Counted from the first letter of the stretch, positions 9,086 to 19,071 are shown. The stretch is 64,000 bases of DNA from an uncultured Alphaproteobacteria bacterium (GCA_934273635.1 CAKQSV010000005.1:1-64000); one strand, 5' to 3'. Notes: generated from the sequence alone by a model not told the origin. Translations and numbers: made by a program.

Positions 9086-9132
9086 AAAGTGTATTAAATC
9101 AATGCAATACCCTGCAAAGTTTAATACACTTT
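9086..9132. terminator. Bidirectional intrinsic terminator
   Basis: Arms AAAGTGTATTAAA (9086-9098) and TTTAATACACTTT (9120-9132), with T-runs on both outer sides. It lies between the convergent FAD-dehydrogenase gene and the small membrane-protein gene at 9140-9514. Confidence 0.85.
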
Positions 9133-9139
9133 CTTTTTT

Positions 9140-9514
9140 TCAACATATGCGATAAATGCCGACGAGCAAACCGATTATGCCGCAAAAGACCATCATCCCC
9201 GCAAAATAACCGATGAGTAAGCCCGCTGCTGCCCAACAGATAACCTTTACCACAGCATAAGACTCAATCAAACTGCACGCCGCAAACAAAACCACAATAC
9301 CGCCGCCGCAAATCATACCGTTAATTAAAGCTCTGTCTGAACGATATCCGCAAGCATAAGCAATCAAACCACCTAAAACCGCAAACCAAAAGATTGGAGA
9401 TTCCAGAACAACTTTGATAACCGCACAACAAACACCACATACAAGGCAGAACAGACCCCACATAACCAATACAAAAACGATAATGGCGATAACTGAAAAA
9501 ATCGTAGCTAACAT
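9140..9514 (-). CDS. Small integral membrane protein, unknown function
   Basis: A 124-residue, almost entirely hydrophobic protein. About four membrane segments are visible (residues 3-37, 41-57, 65-85 and 89-120), with many Gly and Cys (LVCGVCCAVIKVV, GMICGGGIVVLFAACS). No motif identifies a family. It has a monocistronic arrangement with a 3' bidirectional terminator. It could be a holin-like or stress membrane protein; the sequence does not decide. Confidence 0.55.
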   Translation of the reverse strand: MLATIFSVIAIIVFVLVMWGLFCLVCGVCCAVIKVVLESPIFWFAVLGGLIAYACGYRSDRALINGMICGGGIVVLFAACSLIESYAVVKVICWAAAGLLIGYFAGMMVFCGIIGLLVGIYRIC

Positions 9515-9599
9515 ATAGAATAATATTTTTAATTGTAAGACATAATTGTATTTAACACGCTTTCAGTATAGCATTTTCAGACCGTTTTTTCAAGAAAAT

Positions 9600-9875
9600 A
9601 CGTTCATTTTATTCTTCACCACTACGAGACGGGGCAACAAACGAAGCAATCTGGTACCGCCTCGTTTCTCATTGCGAGCAGAGCGAAGCAATCCAGTTTT
9701 CTCACCACTCGTCATTGCGAGGCGGCTTTATCCCCTTTCGTCACTGCGAGTTTGGCAACAAACGAAGCAGTCCAGATGAAAAAAATATAGCCTTATAATA
9801 AATTCTAGATTGCTTCGCTTTGCTCGCAATAACGATTCAGAAAATAATTCTTCCCTAAAAATTTAGGGAAGAAAG
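9600..9875. repeat. REP-like repeats and an AT-centred palindrome
   Basis: This gap of more than 300 bp holds four degenerate copies of the CATTGCGAG / CGAAGCAATCCAG repeat (about 9620-9830) and a perfect palindrome at 9848-9873 (arms TTCTTCCCTAAAA). The palindrome matches those at 28176-28199 and 38335-38358. No gene is seen. Confidence 0.65.
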
Positions 9876-9900
9876 AAAATGAACAATTTTAAGCAACAAA

Positions 9901-9931
9901 AAACCCCCGCGGAGCAAACGACGAGGGTTTT
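9901..9931 (-). terminator. Intrinsic terminator of the 766-residue protein gene
   Basis: On the minus strand AAAACCCTCG pairs with CGCGGGGGTTTT and a T-run follows, 20 bp beyond the stop codon at 9952. Confidence 0.8.
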
Positions 9932-9951
9932 GTTTGTGTCAGCAACAGCGG

Positions 9952-12252
9952 TTATTTAGAGTTTCCGCCTTGCAGCTGCATAATGATGTCGGCAAGACTA
10001 CCGCCTTGCAGCTTGGTGTTGACCGGTTTGCCGGTTGCGTCAACCAACTTTCCGGCATCATCAAATTTGGCATTTTCCAAATTCGGATTTTTGTTCATCA
10101 TATCCGCAGCGTGCTGATAGTGGTCACCGCCATTGGTTGTACCCTTAACCTCGGTACCTTCGTTCAATACCGTACCGCTCTCTTGAACAGCCTTATCAAA
10201 TTCGGCGGCGTTGCGGAAGTGTCCCCACCCCATGTTGGAGTGATCTTCCTCGGCAGGAACAACCTCTTGAGGCTCCTCTGGCGGAACAATCAACTGAGGC
10301 TCTTGAGACGGTGCCAACGGCTCAGGTTTAGCCAACTCGCTCAACTCATCAGGCGAGATGTCAGCGGCAGGTTCATGCTGAGGAACAACAGGTTCAACCG
10401 GCGCCGGTGTGTGATGAACCGGATGGTGTACCGGATGATGTCCACCGCTGACCGTACGATGAAGTTTAACATCTTCACAGTCAATTTTTGTAACCTGAGC
10501 ATGAATACGCGGATCTGCCACATAGTTCGGGTCGGTCGGATAGTTCATCATACCGCGCGGGTCACCGGCCTGAGTAACGAACTTGTCTGCCAAATCTCTA
10601 AAATATGCCTTGGTATCAACATTGGCCTTTTCGCAATCAATCAAAGCCTGCAAACCTTTATCGTTGCCATAATACAACTCATCGGCGCGAGCGAGGTTGA
10701 CCGCCATTTCCGGTGTCATACCTTTCGGTAACTCGACCAAACCATCGTTTACATTGGCAACCATAATGTCAGAGTTCGGAACCAAACTCAAACGTCTGAT
10801 ATAAAATGCCTGTTCTCTTGCGCCTACGGTAATCTCAGGCTCTCCGGCATCTACCACAGCACCGTTGTCAGCCCCGTCATGACCGCCGATTACACCGGTA
10901 TCCGTGCTGTCAACTCTTGCACTGTCGCTCGGATGAACCAAGGTTGAATCACCATTGTTGGTAAAATCGCTGTCTTTCAAAATCTGTGGATCTTCAGGTG
11001 TTTGAGCCGAAGCACTATTGCCATGCATCAATCCGCCCAAAGCCGTAACTGCGGCAAACAAACCGCCGGCTGTCACCGTACGTTTAACGGCTTTTTTGCG
11101 CTCTTCTTTGGTTTTTGCCGTTACAATATCGGCAGCCTGCGGCGCAACGGCAACCGTACCCATAGCCACGGTACGAACCGTACCCGCGGTCTTGGCGGCA
11201 GCCATCAAGCCGGTAGCGCCCGAGTTGGTAGCGGTATAAACCGCGCCCAAACCGCCGGCAACAATGCCCGCTCCGGCAACAATACCATACAACGCGGCTT
11301 TGCTGATTTCTTTTTTGTTGGCTTTGGCAAAATCACCAAATTTCAATTCTTTGTTTTGTTTTTTCTCTTCTTTATAGCGATTGAATACCGGAGCCAAACG
11401 ACGATATCCCATCCAACCGGCATAAACCGCGGCGCCCAATGAAGCCACCGGAGCCGCAACCGTACCGGCAGTAGCCACAGCCGCACCGGCAACAATACCA
11501 CCGATAGCAGCCTCTTTCATTGTACCTTGTCTAACCAAATTTTCGGCAATACCTTTGGCTTTCAGATACTTCTCGCCAAACTTGTTTTCCAACTTGCCGT
11601 CCAAAGCCGACAATCTCTTTTTAATACCCTTAAAGAAAGCCGAATTCTTAAAACGCTTGCCCAAGCCTTCGTTTTTCTGAGAGGTCTCTGCCACATGAGA
11701 AGACACGCCCGCCGCAAAACTGTCGGCGTCAACTGTCACTTGCTGACTGCTGTAAATACCGCTCAGTTCTTCCCCTGCTTTTTGTGCGCTTTCCAACTGC
11801 TGATTTTCAGCATTTTGCGTATGTTTTACCGTGATAATAGCACCCAAAACTTTGGCAATTTCATCATGAACGGCTTTATTATAATCCTCAGCCGACATCA
11901 CAGTCGGGGTTTTGGCATTATCAACTTCAACACGCAGCTTGGCGGCTTCGGTCACCTCTTGCGCCACATCAACCTTTTGACCTTTTTCATCAACCACGTT
12001 GATATTGCCCAAAGCCTTGGCTGTTTCGTCATCTGCCTTATAATCTTTGGAAAGTTTCTCCAAATTGCCGGAGTTGGCCATAACCAACTTTTCTTCTTCC
12101 TTAAACTTGATGATAGCCGCGTCAACCGCCGCCGCCTCTTTCGCATACTTGCCGTCAGCGCCCAACGCCTTGCGAACCGAATCAAGTTCGACATCGCTCA
12201 GCATATCCAGTTCGCCGTTATTGACGATTTCAAGTGCTTTATTCAATTCCAT
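9952..12252 (-). CDS. Large Ala/Gly-rich protein with His/Pro linker (family of three)
   Basis: A 766-residue protein that I do not recognise. Layout: helical charged N-terminal part (1-245); four Gly/Ala-rich hydrophobic stretches (249-280, 319-343, 352-372 and 392-416); an acidic Ser/Asp-rich part; a His cluster (604-613, GGHHPVHHPVHH); a Pro/Glu linker (615-675); and a C-terminal tail with Gly/Asn/Asp. The stretch at 386-416 looks like a Sec signal inside the protein (basic, hydrophobic, then NSASA). This suggests that the C-terminal half may cross the membrane; that is inference. The start is supported by AAAGGAGC upstream. It is last of three neighbouring large genes, 110 bp after the 1121-residue gene, and has its own terminator. 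Confidence 0.7.
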   Translation of the reverse strand: MELNKALEIVNNGELDMLSDVELDSVRKALGADGKYAKEAAAVDAAIIKFKEEEKLVMANSGNLEKLSKDYKADDETAKALGNINVVDEKGQKVDVAQEVTEAAKLRVEVDNAKTPTVMSAEDYNKAVHDEIAKVLGAIITVKHTQNAENQQLESAQKAGEELSGIYSSQQVTVDADSFAAGVSSHVAETSQKNEGLGKRFKNSAFFKGIKKRLSALDGKLENKFGEKYLKAKGIAENLVRQGTMKEAAIGGIVAGAAVATAGTVAAPVASLGAAVYAGWMGYRRLAPVFNRYKEEKKQNKELKFGDFAKANKKEISKAALYGIVAGAGIVAGGLGAVYTATNSGATGLMAAAKTAGTVRTVAMGTVAVAPQAADIVTAKTKEERKKAVKRTVTAGGLFAAVTALGGLMHGNSASAQTPEDPQILKDSDFTNNGDSTLVHPSDSARVDSTDTGVIGGHDGADNGAVVDAGEPEITVGAREQAFYIRRLSLVPNSDIMVANVNDGLVELPKGMTPEMAVNLARADELYYGNDKGLQALIDCEKANVDTKAYFRDLADKFVTQAGDPRGMMNYPTDPNYVADPRIHAQVTKIDCEDVKLHRTVSGGHHPVHHPVHHTPAPVEPVVPQHEPAADISPDELSELAKPEPLAPSQEPQLIVPPEEPQEVVPAEEDHSNMGWGHFRNAAEFDKAVQESGTVLNEGTEVKGTTNGGDHYQHAADMMNKNPNLENAKFDDAGKLVDATGKPVNTKLQGGSLADIIMQLQGGNSK

Positions 12253-12362
12253 AATTTTTGCTCCTTTAATCTATCAGACTGAACCTAATGTATCACATTT
12301 TTTCACTCTGCGCAATACTTATTTTGTCAAAATAGACAATTTTTTCCGATAATTTCATAGAT

Positions 12363-15300
12363 TTACCGTCCGCGGTCGTTAAAACGATAAACATCATCAA
12401 TCACCTTACTCTTAACCTCGACCTTAGCCTTAACCGTTGATCTTTCCTCGGGCTGATTAACGACCGTCTTGCCAGTTGTCATGCGGGTTTTAGCCTCGGT
12501 CAGGCGTTGTTGAGTCTCGCTCCCATGCGCCCCAACCTCATGAAACTTACCGCTTGCAATACCGTCTCTGATATGCTTGCTTCGTTCCATTTCGGCAAAA
12601 GCGGCTTGTGTTTCCGCCGATAATTTATCGTGATGATTCAAACCGCTGACATTGGGGTGCATTTTAGCATAAAGCTCACTGTCTTTGCTGACATCCAACC
12701 TGTCGACATGAATATCCAACCTTTCACCCGGTTTTGGCGGCAGGTTTCTAACCTCGGTAATTTTAAAGACCTCGCCGTTTTCATCCTTGCCGATAATCTG
12801 ACGGTTGCCGCTTTTATCAAGTTCAACCCGATAGGTTGAATTTGCCATTTTCTCGGCATCTTGCAGACCGACAGTCGCCTCGGCGTCAATACGGTTGTTG
12901 ATGTCGTTCTTAACACTTTCGGCTGTCAGTCTCTGCAACGGTTCTTCTTTGGCTTGCGCGCCGTTCTGCGTGTTCTCTTGAGCCGGAGTGCTTTCATGGT
13001 TTTGCGTCTCCTCTTTGCTCTGAGCGTTTTCCTTATCTGCCGGCGCCTGTCCTTTACTCTCGCCGCTTTCCAACTCCTCGGTTTTTGAATGACCAAAGCT
13101 GAAGTTTTGCGCGTCCTGATACTTGCCCATACGCTCAAAATCTTTCAACATCTGCTTCAGCGCCTGTTTGTGTGAAAGTCCCTGCTCCCGCAACTCACTA
13201 TGACGCAAGTTTATCGCCATAACCTGCTGTTCGCTCAAGTTACCGCTTTGCATCGCCTCGCTCAACACATCCTTATTATTGCCCTGATTCAACATCTCTT
13301 GCGTGGCAACGGTCATACCGTTATAGAACTTGGCCTCTTTCGTATCGGTGCTATAAGTCTCGGGCACGCCTGCCGAGTGGTCAACTTCCATGGTGGTTTC
13401 CATATTGCGCGCGGTATCAATCTCATCGGCGTTGTCACGCATGGCCTCCAAAGTTTTGTCAACTTCTTTCATCGCGCGGCGCACACTGCCCTTGCTCAAC
13501 TTATCATCATCAATTTGTCCGTCCCGATTGCCATCACGACCATCCAACTCGTGCTTAACCAAATTGGCGGTCTCGGTAGCCTGTTGTTCACTCAAATCAC
13601 CCTCGGCAACCCGCTTATCCATGTATGAGTCGACCGTATCTTCCACGCTATTGTCCTCGCTCTTGCGCGACAAATTAATTTCTTGCTTTAACGATTTGTG
13701 ATCCTCGCCTTTGGTCAAAGACTCTTTTTCATCATTATAATAAGCCTCGTCGCGGGTTTCCTGCGGCTCCGGTTGCGGCTCGGGCTGTAACTCTGGCTGT
13801 GGCTCAGGTTGCAATTCCGGTTGCGGCTCAGGCTCAATCGGTTGTTCATCAACCGCAGGTTCCGGCATTGGTGTCGGCGCGGCATGGTGCTCTATATGCG
13901 GATGCGAGTGATGAACGGCACTGCGGTGCACAATCGGTGCCTTTTCTTCAACCTGCTCGGGCTGTGGCTGCGGTTCTTGCGGCGTGTCGTTATGAGCTGT
14001 CTCGGTCGGTGCAACCTCGGCATTTTCCGTCGGCGTGGTGGCAAAGACCAAACCTGCCGTAGCGCCCGCTTTCAGCAGAGCATTTAAGAACATCTTTTTC
14101 CGCTTGCCCTTATTGTCCGCCTTAGCCATTTCAGCCATATCCACACCAAAGTTTGCGGCGGCCACACCCAATGTACGCAGCGTGCGGGAAAAACGCAACG
14201 CGTTGTCGGTTTTGAACAACCCGCCGACTCTCTCGCCAAACGAGTGATTGGTCATACTGTTATCGCCAAACATATCTTTTATGCCGCTCGGCGTCAGGTG
14301 GTGACCAAAATTGCTCATTGCCTGTCCCATGTTATCAAACGCCTGTCCGGCACCGTGTTTCATCGACTGCCCGACCAAACCGTTGGCATCGAGTCCGGCA
14401 CTGGCGCTCCAACCGGCCAAAGCCACGCTTGCCACGTTACTGGTAATACTGATTAAGTGGCGCGGGTTATGTACCAAAAAGCTGATTAAACTTTGTTTAT
14501 TCTCGGCACTGGCGTTAGCATTGGCGGCAACCCGTTCCTCATTGGCTTTTTTCACCGCCTGATAGGTTTTATAAGCCCCCAAAACCGCTAATCCGGCACC
14601 ACCGAACGCCATGTTGACGCCGGTCGTCAAGGCCATACTGCCAACCACTTTAGCCACAACCGCAATCTTGGGGTGCTTTTGCTCAAAGGCTTTTTTCTTG
14701 TCTTTAATTTTACCCCAAAAACCACGTTTGCCAATTTTTTGTCCGATACGTTTATCATATATCGTCTGTGCCTGTGCGCGACCTTCATACGCACCCAACG
14801 CCGCGGTATTGCTGACCGTCACGGCATCGGACTGCGCCATATTAGCAAACGCTTCCGCCGAGGCTTGCTCTACCTCATTTTTAACATTAGGATCATTGCG
14901 CTGCTCATCGCTCAATTTTTTCATAGTCTCGTTGACAATGATCGAGACGGCGCCCTGCTCCATACATCCGGCATAGACCTGAGCAAACATCTCGCTCTGC
15001 TTGTCCGCCGGCAACTTCAAAAACTCGGCGTTGGTGCTCAGCTGGCTGATAGCCTCGCGTTTGGCCAACTCCGCCATATCGTGCATATATTGCTCTTTAT
15101 TAACCTCATCGACTGACTTGTCACTATTGTCAATATTGAGCTTGTTATAAAAATCTTTCACATTGGCAAAGGCGGGATTATCCGACTCAAACGGATCAAA
15201 ACCGGCAAACTGTTTGCTCAGCGCCTCATTGGTTTTAACAATTTCTTCAGCCTGCGCCGGTGTGAGTTTTTCCAAACCATTTTCTTTGTCGTATTGGGCA

Positions 15301-15728
15301 TAAACACTTTTCAACCGCGCCCCGAGAGCCTTGTTGCGCTCGGCATTGTCCTTGCTGTTCAAACTGTTATTAATCTCCAACCACTCGGCAAGTTCGCCGG
15401 CATTGGTCATATCAACATTTTCTTCCTTCACTTGCGACAACAGTGCTTCCGACTTGTCTTGCAACGCCTTTTTGGCCTCCAAAGGCTCGCCTTCTTTGGC
15501 GTTTTTCACCGTGCCCCAAGCCACCTGCAATTCATCATACGGAATTTCCGTCACATCTTTTTTAGACGTGGCAACGGCGTTTTCCTCGCGCATTTTGGCA
15601 ATATATTTAGTCAAACCTTCTTTGTCGGGATTGTCATGTTCATAATATGTCTTCACCGTCGACATTTCATCCGATGTCAAATTATAATCCCTGACCAAAT
15701 CATCAAAATTCACCTGATTTTCCGCCAT
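12363..15728 (-). CDS. Very large protein with hydrophobic core, His cluster and PE repeats
   Basis: A 1121-residue protein of unknown function with the same architecture as the 766-residue neighbour. A long charged helical N-terminal part (1-345) is followed by hydrophobic Gly/Ala stretches (355-390, 424-446 and 547-565), a His cluster (601-616), and repeated PQPE/LQPE units (617-657). The hydrophilic C-terminal half is Gln/Glu-rich and has an EF-hand-like loop, DGNRDGQIDDDK, near 732-743 (last ligand position Lys, so calcium binding is doubtful). There is no N-terminal signal peptide. A secreted or polar scaffold protein is conceivable. Codon use is like the neighbours and does not suggest recent transfer. 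Confidence 0.7.
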   Translation of the reverse strand: MAENQVNFDDLVRDYNLTSDEMSTVKTYYEHDNPDKEGLTKYIAKMREENAVATSKKDVTEIPYDELQVAWGTVKNAKEGEPLEAKKALQDKSEALLSQVKEENVDMTNAGELAEWLEINNSLNSKDNAERNKALGARLKSVYAQYDKENGLEKLTPAQAEEIVKTNEALSKQFAGFDPFESDNPAFANVKDFYNKLNIDNSDKSVDEVNKEQYMHDMAELAKREAISQLSTNAEFLKLPADKQSEMFAQVYAGCMEQGAVSIIVNETMKKLSDEQRNDPNVKNEVEQASAEAFANMAQSDAVTVSNTAALGAYEGRAQAQTIYDKRIGQKIGKRGFWGKIKDKKKAFEQKHPKIAVVAKVVGSMALTTGVNMAFGGAGLAVLGAYKTYQAVKKANEERVAANANASAENKQSLISFLVHNPRHLISITSNVASVALAGWSASAGLDANGLVGQSMKHGAGQAFDNMGQAMSNFGHHLTPSGIKDMFGDNSMTNHSFGERVGGLFKTDNALRFSRTLRTLGVAAANFGVDMAEMAKADNKGKRKKMFLNALLKAGATAGLVFATTPTENAEVAPTETAHNDTPQEPQPQPEQVEEKAPIVHRSAVHHSHPHIEHHAAPTPMPEPAVDEQPIEPEPQPELQPEPQPELQPEPQPEPQETRDEAYYNDEKESLTKGEDHKSLKQEINLSRKSEDNSVEDTVDSYMDKRVAEGDLSEQQATETANLVKHELDGRDGNRDGQIDDDKLSKGSVRRAMKEVDKTLEAMRDNADEIDTARNMETTMEVDHSAGVPETYSTDTKEAKFYNGMTVATQEMLNQGNNKDVLSEAMQSGNLSEQQVMAINLRHSELREQGLSHKQALKQMLKDFERMGKYQDAQNFSFGHSKTEELESGESKGQAPADKENAQSKEETQNHESTPAQENTQNGAQAKEEPLQRLTAESVKNDINNRIDAEATVGLQDAEKMANSTYRVELDKSGNRQIIGKDENGEVFKITEVRNLPPKPGERLDIHVDRLDVSKDSELYAKMHPNVSGLNHHDKLSAETQAAFAEMERSKHIRDGIASGKFHEVGAHGSETQQRLTEAKTRMTTGKTVVNQPEERSTVKAKVEVKSKVIDDVYRFNDRGR

Positions 15729-15873
15729 TGTTCAAATCCTTTTTTCCAAAACCCTAAAAAAAACGACACATACTACAAACATTTTACTGTCTAGCATAGC
15801 GCAATATAGTTAATATTTAATTTATAGCACATTTTACAACTTTTGTCCATAATTTTCGATAATTTCCATAAAA

Positions 15874-15909
15874 AAAAACACCTGAGAAGACATCTTCCAA
15901 GGTGTTTTT
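15874..15909 (-). terminator. Intrinsic terminator of the 602-residue protein gene
   Basis: Arms AAAAACACCT and AGGTGTTTTT with a 16-base loop. On the minus strand a run of T follows. It separates 15931-17739 from the downstream large gene. Confidence 0.85.
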
Positions 15910-15930
15910 GTGATATGCTCACGCTATCGG

Positions 15931-17739
15931 CTAGACGTTTTGCAAAGCATTGCTGCGTGCTTTTGCCGCCACGTTAGCATCCAACTTCCGCGGCTTAGTT
16001 TTAGGCTTATCCGGTTCAAACGACTTAACGCCATACTTTTCAAACATCTGCGCTTTCAGTCCGGCGATCGCCTCCTTCCCCTCAGGGGTTTTGGGATTAA
16101 TACCCAAACCGCCTTTTTCTTTGGAGGTAGTCATCATTTTTTCCAACCCCAGAGCACTATTAAACTCGGCATCCTCATTACCCTGCAGTCCTTTAACCTT
16201 ATAAGCGTTCATCCGGTCTTGAAACATTTTGTTGTTCTCAAGATCATATTTTTGCATCCAGTCGGTCTTAGGTTGAGCGCCGACATTACCCAAAATGCTC
16301 TCATTGGGTTTGCCTTTGGTCTCCCCGCCGGTGAGCGCATTAGCCAATGTATCGCTGTTTTCTTGCGGACGCGCTGTCGGCTGAGTGGAATTTTCCGCTT
16401 CTTTAGCCTGTCTAGTCGCCGTTTTCTCAGTCTTTTTGGTCGCCTCCTCAATTTTTTTCTGTTCCTCGGGTTTGGGGAACTGATCAGGATATTGTTGTTT
16501 ATAGGCTTCCGCCTGTGCGGCAGTCAATCCAAATCCATTTTTTTCTTTAGAAGTCAACTGTTGCGCAAACTTTCCAAAAAATCCTTTTTCATCAATCGGA
16601 CGCCCGCTTTTTTTAATTCCCTCCAGTTGCTCTTCTAATTTTTGATGCTCACCCTCAATTTTCGCCATTTTCCGCGGGTCAATCTCGTTCAACGGATTAG
16701 ACCTCTCTCGCCCGCTCGCTTCTGCCTGATTAGGCTCAGTCTGGCTCTGATTTTGTTGTTCCGCGGTTTCTGCCGTGCGTGTATCACCCTGTCTCACCGC
16801 TTCGGCAACAATTTCTTCCGTTTTTTTCTGTTGCTCGGTCTGCTTTTGAGTTTGGTTTTCATTAACCGCGTCAGAGTGCACATTTTCAACCGCCGCCTCT
16901 TGAACCTGCTCATTAGGCTTGTTCTGTACCGCATCCAGTCTGGCGGCTAACTCCGCCTTATCATTAAACCAATTTTTAGCTTTGTTATAAGTGTTTTTGC
17001 CGCCGTCATAAACCGCCTTAGCCCCTTTATAAGTCAAAATTGCCGGCGTTGCCACCACCATAGCGGTCTTTACTGCCGCTTTGGTCACCGCTTTCGTGGT
17101 TTTGACCACCGCTTTGGCGGCTTTGGTGTTCTTCAGCCAATTCCATCCTCTCTTAGCGCCGCTCTTAATCTTATTACCCAACCACGAGCCTGCCGCCTCA
17201 ACCTGACGTCCTGCCCAACCGACAGCGCGCCCCGGCGCCTTTCTGACCCAATCGACACCATCGCGCACACCATCGCCTATGGCGTGACCCAAACTGACCA
17301 TATCATTTTTGAACCCGATAGCACTTTGTACCGGCGCCGAATTTTTGATAGCATTGCCAAACGCGTTCAAACGATTATTAACGTTCCTTCTGGCCATTTT
17401 AGCACCCACGCGCACGCGCTTTTTGCCTTGTTGCCACTCTTGGCCGACAGCCTGTCCCATATCGCGCATATCACCCTTAAACTCGCGCCAACTGTCCCGT
17501 ACTTCACGCGCCATTTGAAACGGCGTTGAGTTGTCAACAGCCCGTCCGGCCTTTTTAGCATAAAACCCGGCCACAAGTTTCATTTTCTCGCCCAAAGACT
17601 TATCTTGCGTCAACTTGTGAGGATTTTGTTTTTGCAAATCTTCACGCACCTTATCCAACATCTCCAATTCTTCTTTTGAAGGACGAAAAGGTTTATGATA
17701 AACCGGCTTTGATCCTGTCTGCGTATTTTCTTCTGCCAT
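15931..17739 (-). CDS. Lys/Ala/Gln-rich large protein of unknown function
   Basis: A 602-residue, strongly basic then Gln/Glu-rich protein; family unknown. Residues 60-200 carry repeated amphipathic segments with Trp and Arg (DSWREFKGDMRDMG, GVDWVRKAPGRAVGWAGR). Residues 205-245 are a Lys/Ala helix (KAVVKTTKAVTKAAVKTAM). Residues 275-360 and 440-490 are Gln/Glu/Thr low complexity. Near the C-terminus is a Met/Phe/Gly-rich part. It is first in the row of three large genes, with no signal peptide. Like the two neighbours it combines amphipathic or hydrophobic helices with disordered linkers, so a shared complex or shared location in the cell is a reasonable guess. Confidence 0.65.
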   Translation of the reverse strand: MAEENTQTGSKPVYHKPFRPSKEELEMLDKVREDLQKQNPHKLTQDKSLGEKMKLVAGFYAKKAGRAVDNSTPFQMAREVRDSWREFKGDMRDMGQAVGQEWQQGKKRVRVGAKMARRNVNNRLNAFGNAIKNSAPVQSAIGFKNDMVSLGHAIGDGVRDGVDWVRKAPGRAVGWAGRQVEAAGSWLGNKIKSGAKRGWNWLKNTKAAKAVVKTTKAVTKAAVKTAMVVATPAILTYKGAKAVYDGGKNTYNKAKNWFNDKAELAARLDAVQNKPNEQVQEAAVENVHSDAVNENQTQKQTEQQKKTEEIVAEAVRQGDTRTAETAEQQNQSQTEPNQAEASGRERSNPLNEIDPRKMAKIEGEHQKLEEQLEGIKKSGRPIDEKGFFGKFAQQLTSKEKNGFGLTAAQAEAYKQQYPDQFPKPEEQKKIEEATKKTEKTATRQAKEAENSTQPTARPQENSDTLANALTGGETKGKPNESILGNVGAQPKTDWMQKYDLENNKMFQDRMNAYKVKGLQGNEDAEFNSALGLEKMMTTSKEKGGLGINPKTPEGKEAIAGLKAQMFEKYGVKSFEPDKPKTKPRKLDANVAAKARSNALQNV

Positions 17740-17859
17740 TGTTGCGCTCCAAAAAATATTTTCACTGATAATAGCAATATTTCTTCAATAATTAGTTAAT
17801 TATACCATAGCCGAAAGTTTTTGTCCATACGTCTATTATAATTTAACAAAACCGTTACC

Positions 17860-19071
17860 TCATTGCCGCGAGCGCAAATATTCCGCCAATTCTCGTTCAA
17901 ACGGCGACAACACTCTTTGCAACACGCCCTTAAGCTCAGAAATGCAAATTCCATAATTGGTAATTGGCACGCCGCACTGCTCGCACTGATTAATTCGCGA
18001 TAATATTTCGCGCCGATTTTTCACGCACCCTCCGCACTGCACCACCAACGCGTATTCGCTCAGATTGTTCGGAAAACCGCACCCCGACACATTGTCTATC
18101 TGCAACCGACAACCTGTTTTTTGACGCAGCCAGTTCGGAATTTTAACCTTGCCGATATCATCTTCAATCGCATGATGCGTGCAAGCCTCCGCAATCAAAA
18201 CCCTATCACCGTCCTTAAGTTTTGATATTGCCGCCGCGCCCTCCGTCATTTTCAACAAATCGCCTTTCAGCCGCGCGAACAAAATCGAAAATGTGGTGCA
18301 TTTCACCGCCGGCGGCGTCTGCGCCACCATTTGGTCGACCACTTGCGAATCGCACACCACCAAATCGGGCAGAACTTTCAACTTTTGCAATGCGGCGGCA
18401 TATTCGTTTTCCTTCACCATCACCACTATATTGTCAAAGTCAAGCGCGTCGCGCAAAGCCTGCACCTGAGGCAAAATCATCCGCCCCTTCGGCGCTTCTT
18501 TATCAATTGGCGTAATCATCACAATCACACTGTGTGACGGCACCAAATCCCCCAACAGCGTCGGTGTGTTAATCACCTCATCTGGCACAACTTTAATCAG
18601 CGCGGCTTTAATTTGCGCCAACACCGCGTCCCGACTGCTTTTGTCTGTTGCCACCACCTTAATTCCGTCATCCGGACAATCATACAAATCCGCCTTGTTA
18701 TAAACTTTAATCAAAGGCAAATTTCGCGCCTCGGCCTGCGCCGCAATCTCTTGCTCCTCGGAACCGAACTTACTTCCCTCGCAAACCAAAATCACCACAT
18801 CGGCACGGTCTAAAACTTTTTGCGTTTTTGCCAAACGCTTGTCGCCCAAAACCGTATCATCTCCCAAACCGGCTGTATCAAGCCACACCACCGGTCCGAT
18901 AGGCAACAGCTCTTGCGTTTTTTCCACCACATCGGTCGTTGTGCCGGCCACCTCGGACGTAATCGCCGCCTCCTGCCCTGTCACCAAATTCAAAAAGCTC
19001 GACTTTCCGGCATTAACCCTACCCAACAAAGCCAAATGCAATCGCAAAGATTTCGGTGTGTTTTGCATCAT
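17860..19071 (-). CDS. hydF: [FeFe]-hydrogenase maturation GTPase HydF
   Basis: Scaffold GTPase on which the H-cluster 2Fe subsite is completed before transfer to HydA. It shows the P-loop GRVNAGKS (17-24), switch GTTTD, DTAG, NKAD, and the C-terminal iron-sulfur domain with EACTHH, CGGC and PITNYGICIS. The usual His before CGGC is Gln here, a tolerated position in the family. At 403 residues it has the normal length. The start codon directly follows the stop of tcdA (TAA then ATGATG) with AAGG upstream, so it is translated in one operon with tatD-like and tcdA. HydE, HydG and the hydrogenase itself are not in the window. It implies anaerobic hydrogen metabolism. Confidence 0.93.
   Translation of the reverse strand: MMQNTPKSLRLHLALLGRVNAGKSSFLNLVTGQEAAITSEVAGTTTDVVEKTQELLPIGPVVWLDTAGLGDDTVLGDKRLAKTQKVLDRADVVILVCEGSKFGSEEQEIAAQAEARNLPLIKVYNKADLYDCPDDGIKVVATDKSSRDAVLAQIKAALIKVVPDEVINTPTLLGDLVPSHSVIVMITPIDKEAPKGRMILPQVQALRDALDFDNIVVMVKENEYAAALQKLKVLPDLVVCDSQVVDQMVAQTPPAVKCTTFSILFARLKGDLLKMTEGAAAISKLKDGDRVLIAEACTHHAIEDDIGKVKIPNWLRQKTGCRLQIDNVSGCGFPNNLSEYALVVQCGGCVKNRREILSRINQCEQCGVPITNYGICISELKGVLQRVLSPFERELAEYLRSRQ

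Noticed and set aside
10341..12282. Long antisense frames opposite the 766-residue gene
   Set aside because: Frames such as 11527-12282 mirror the Ala/Lys-rich coding strand and have no start signals.
12936..15728. EF-hand domain in the 1121-residue protein
   Set aside because: One loop-like stretch only (near residue 732), with Lys at the last ligand position. Not enough to call a calcium-binding domain.
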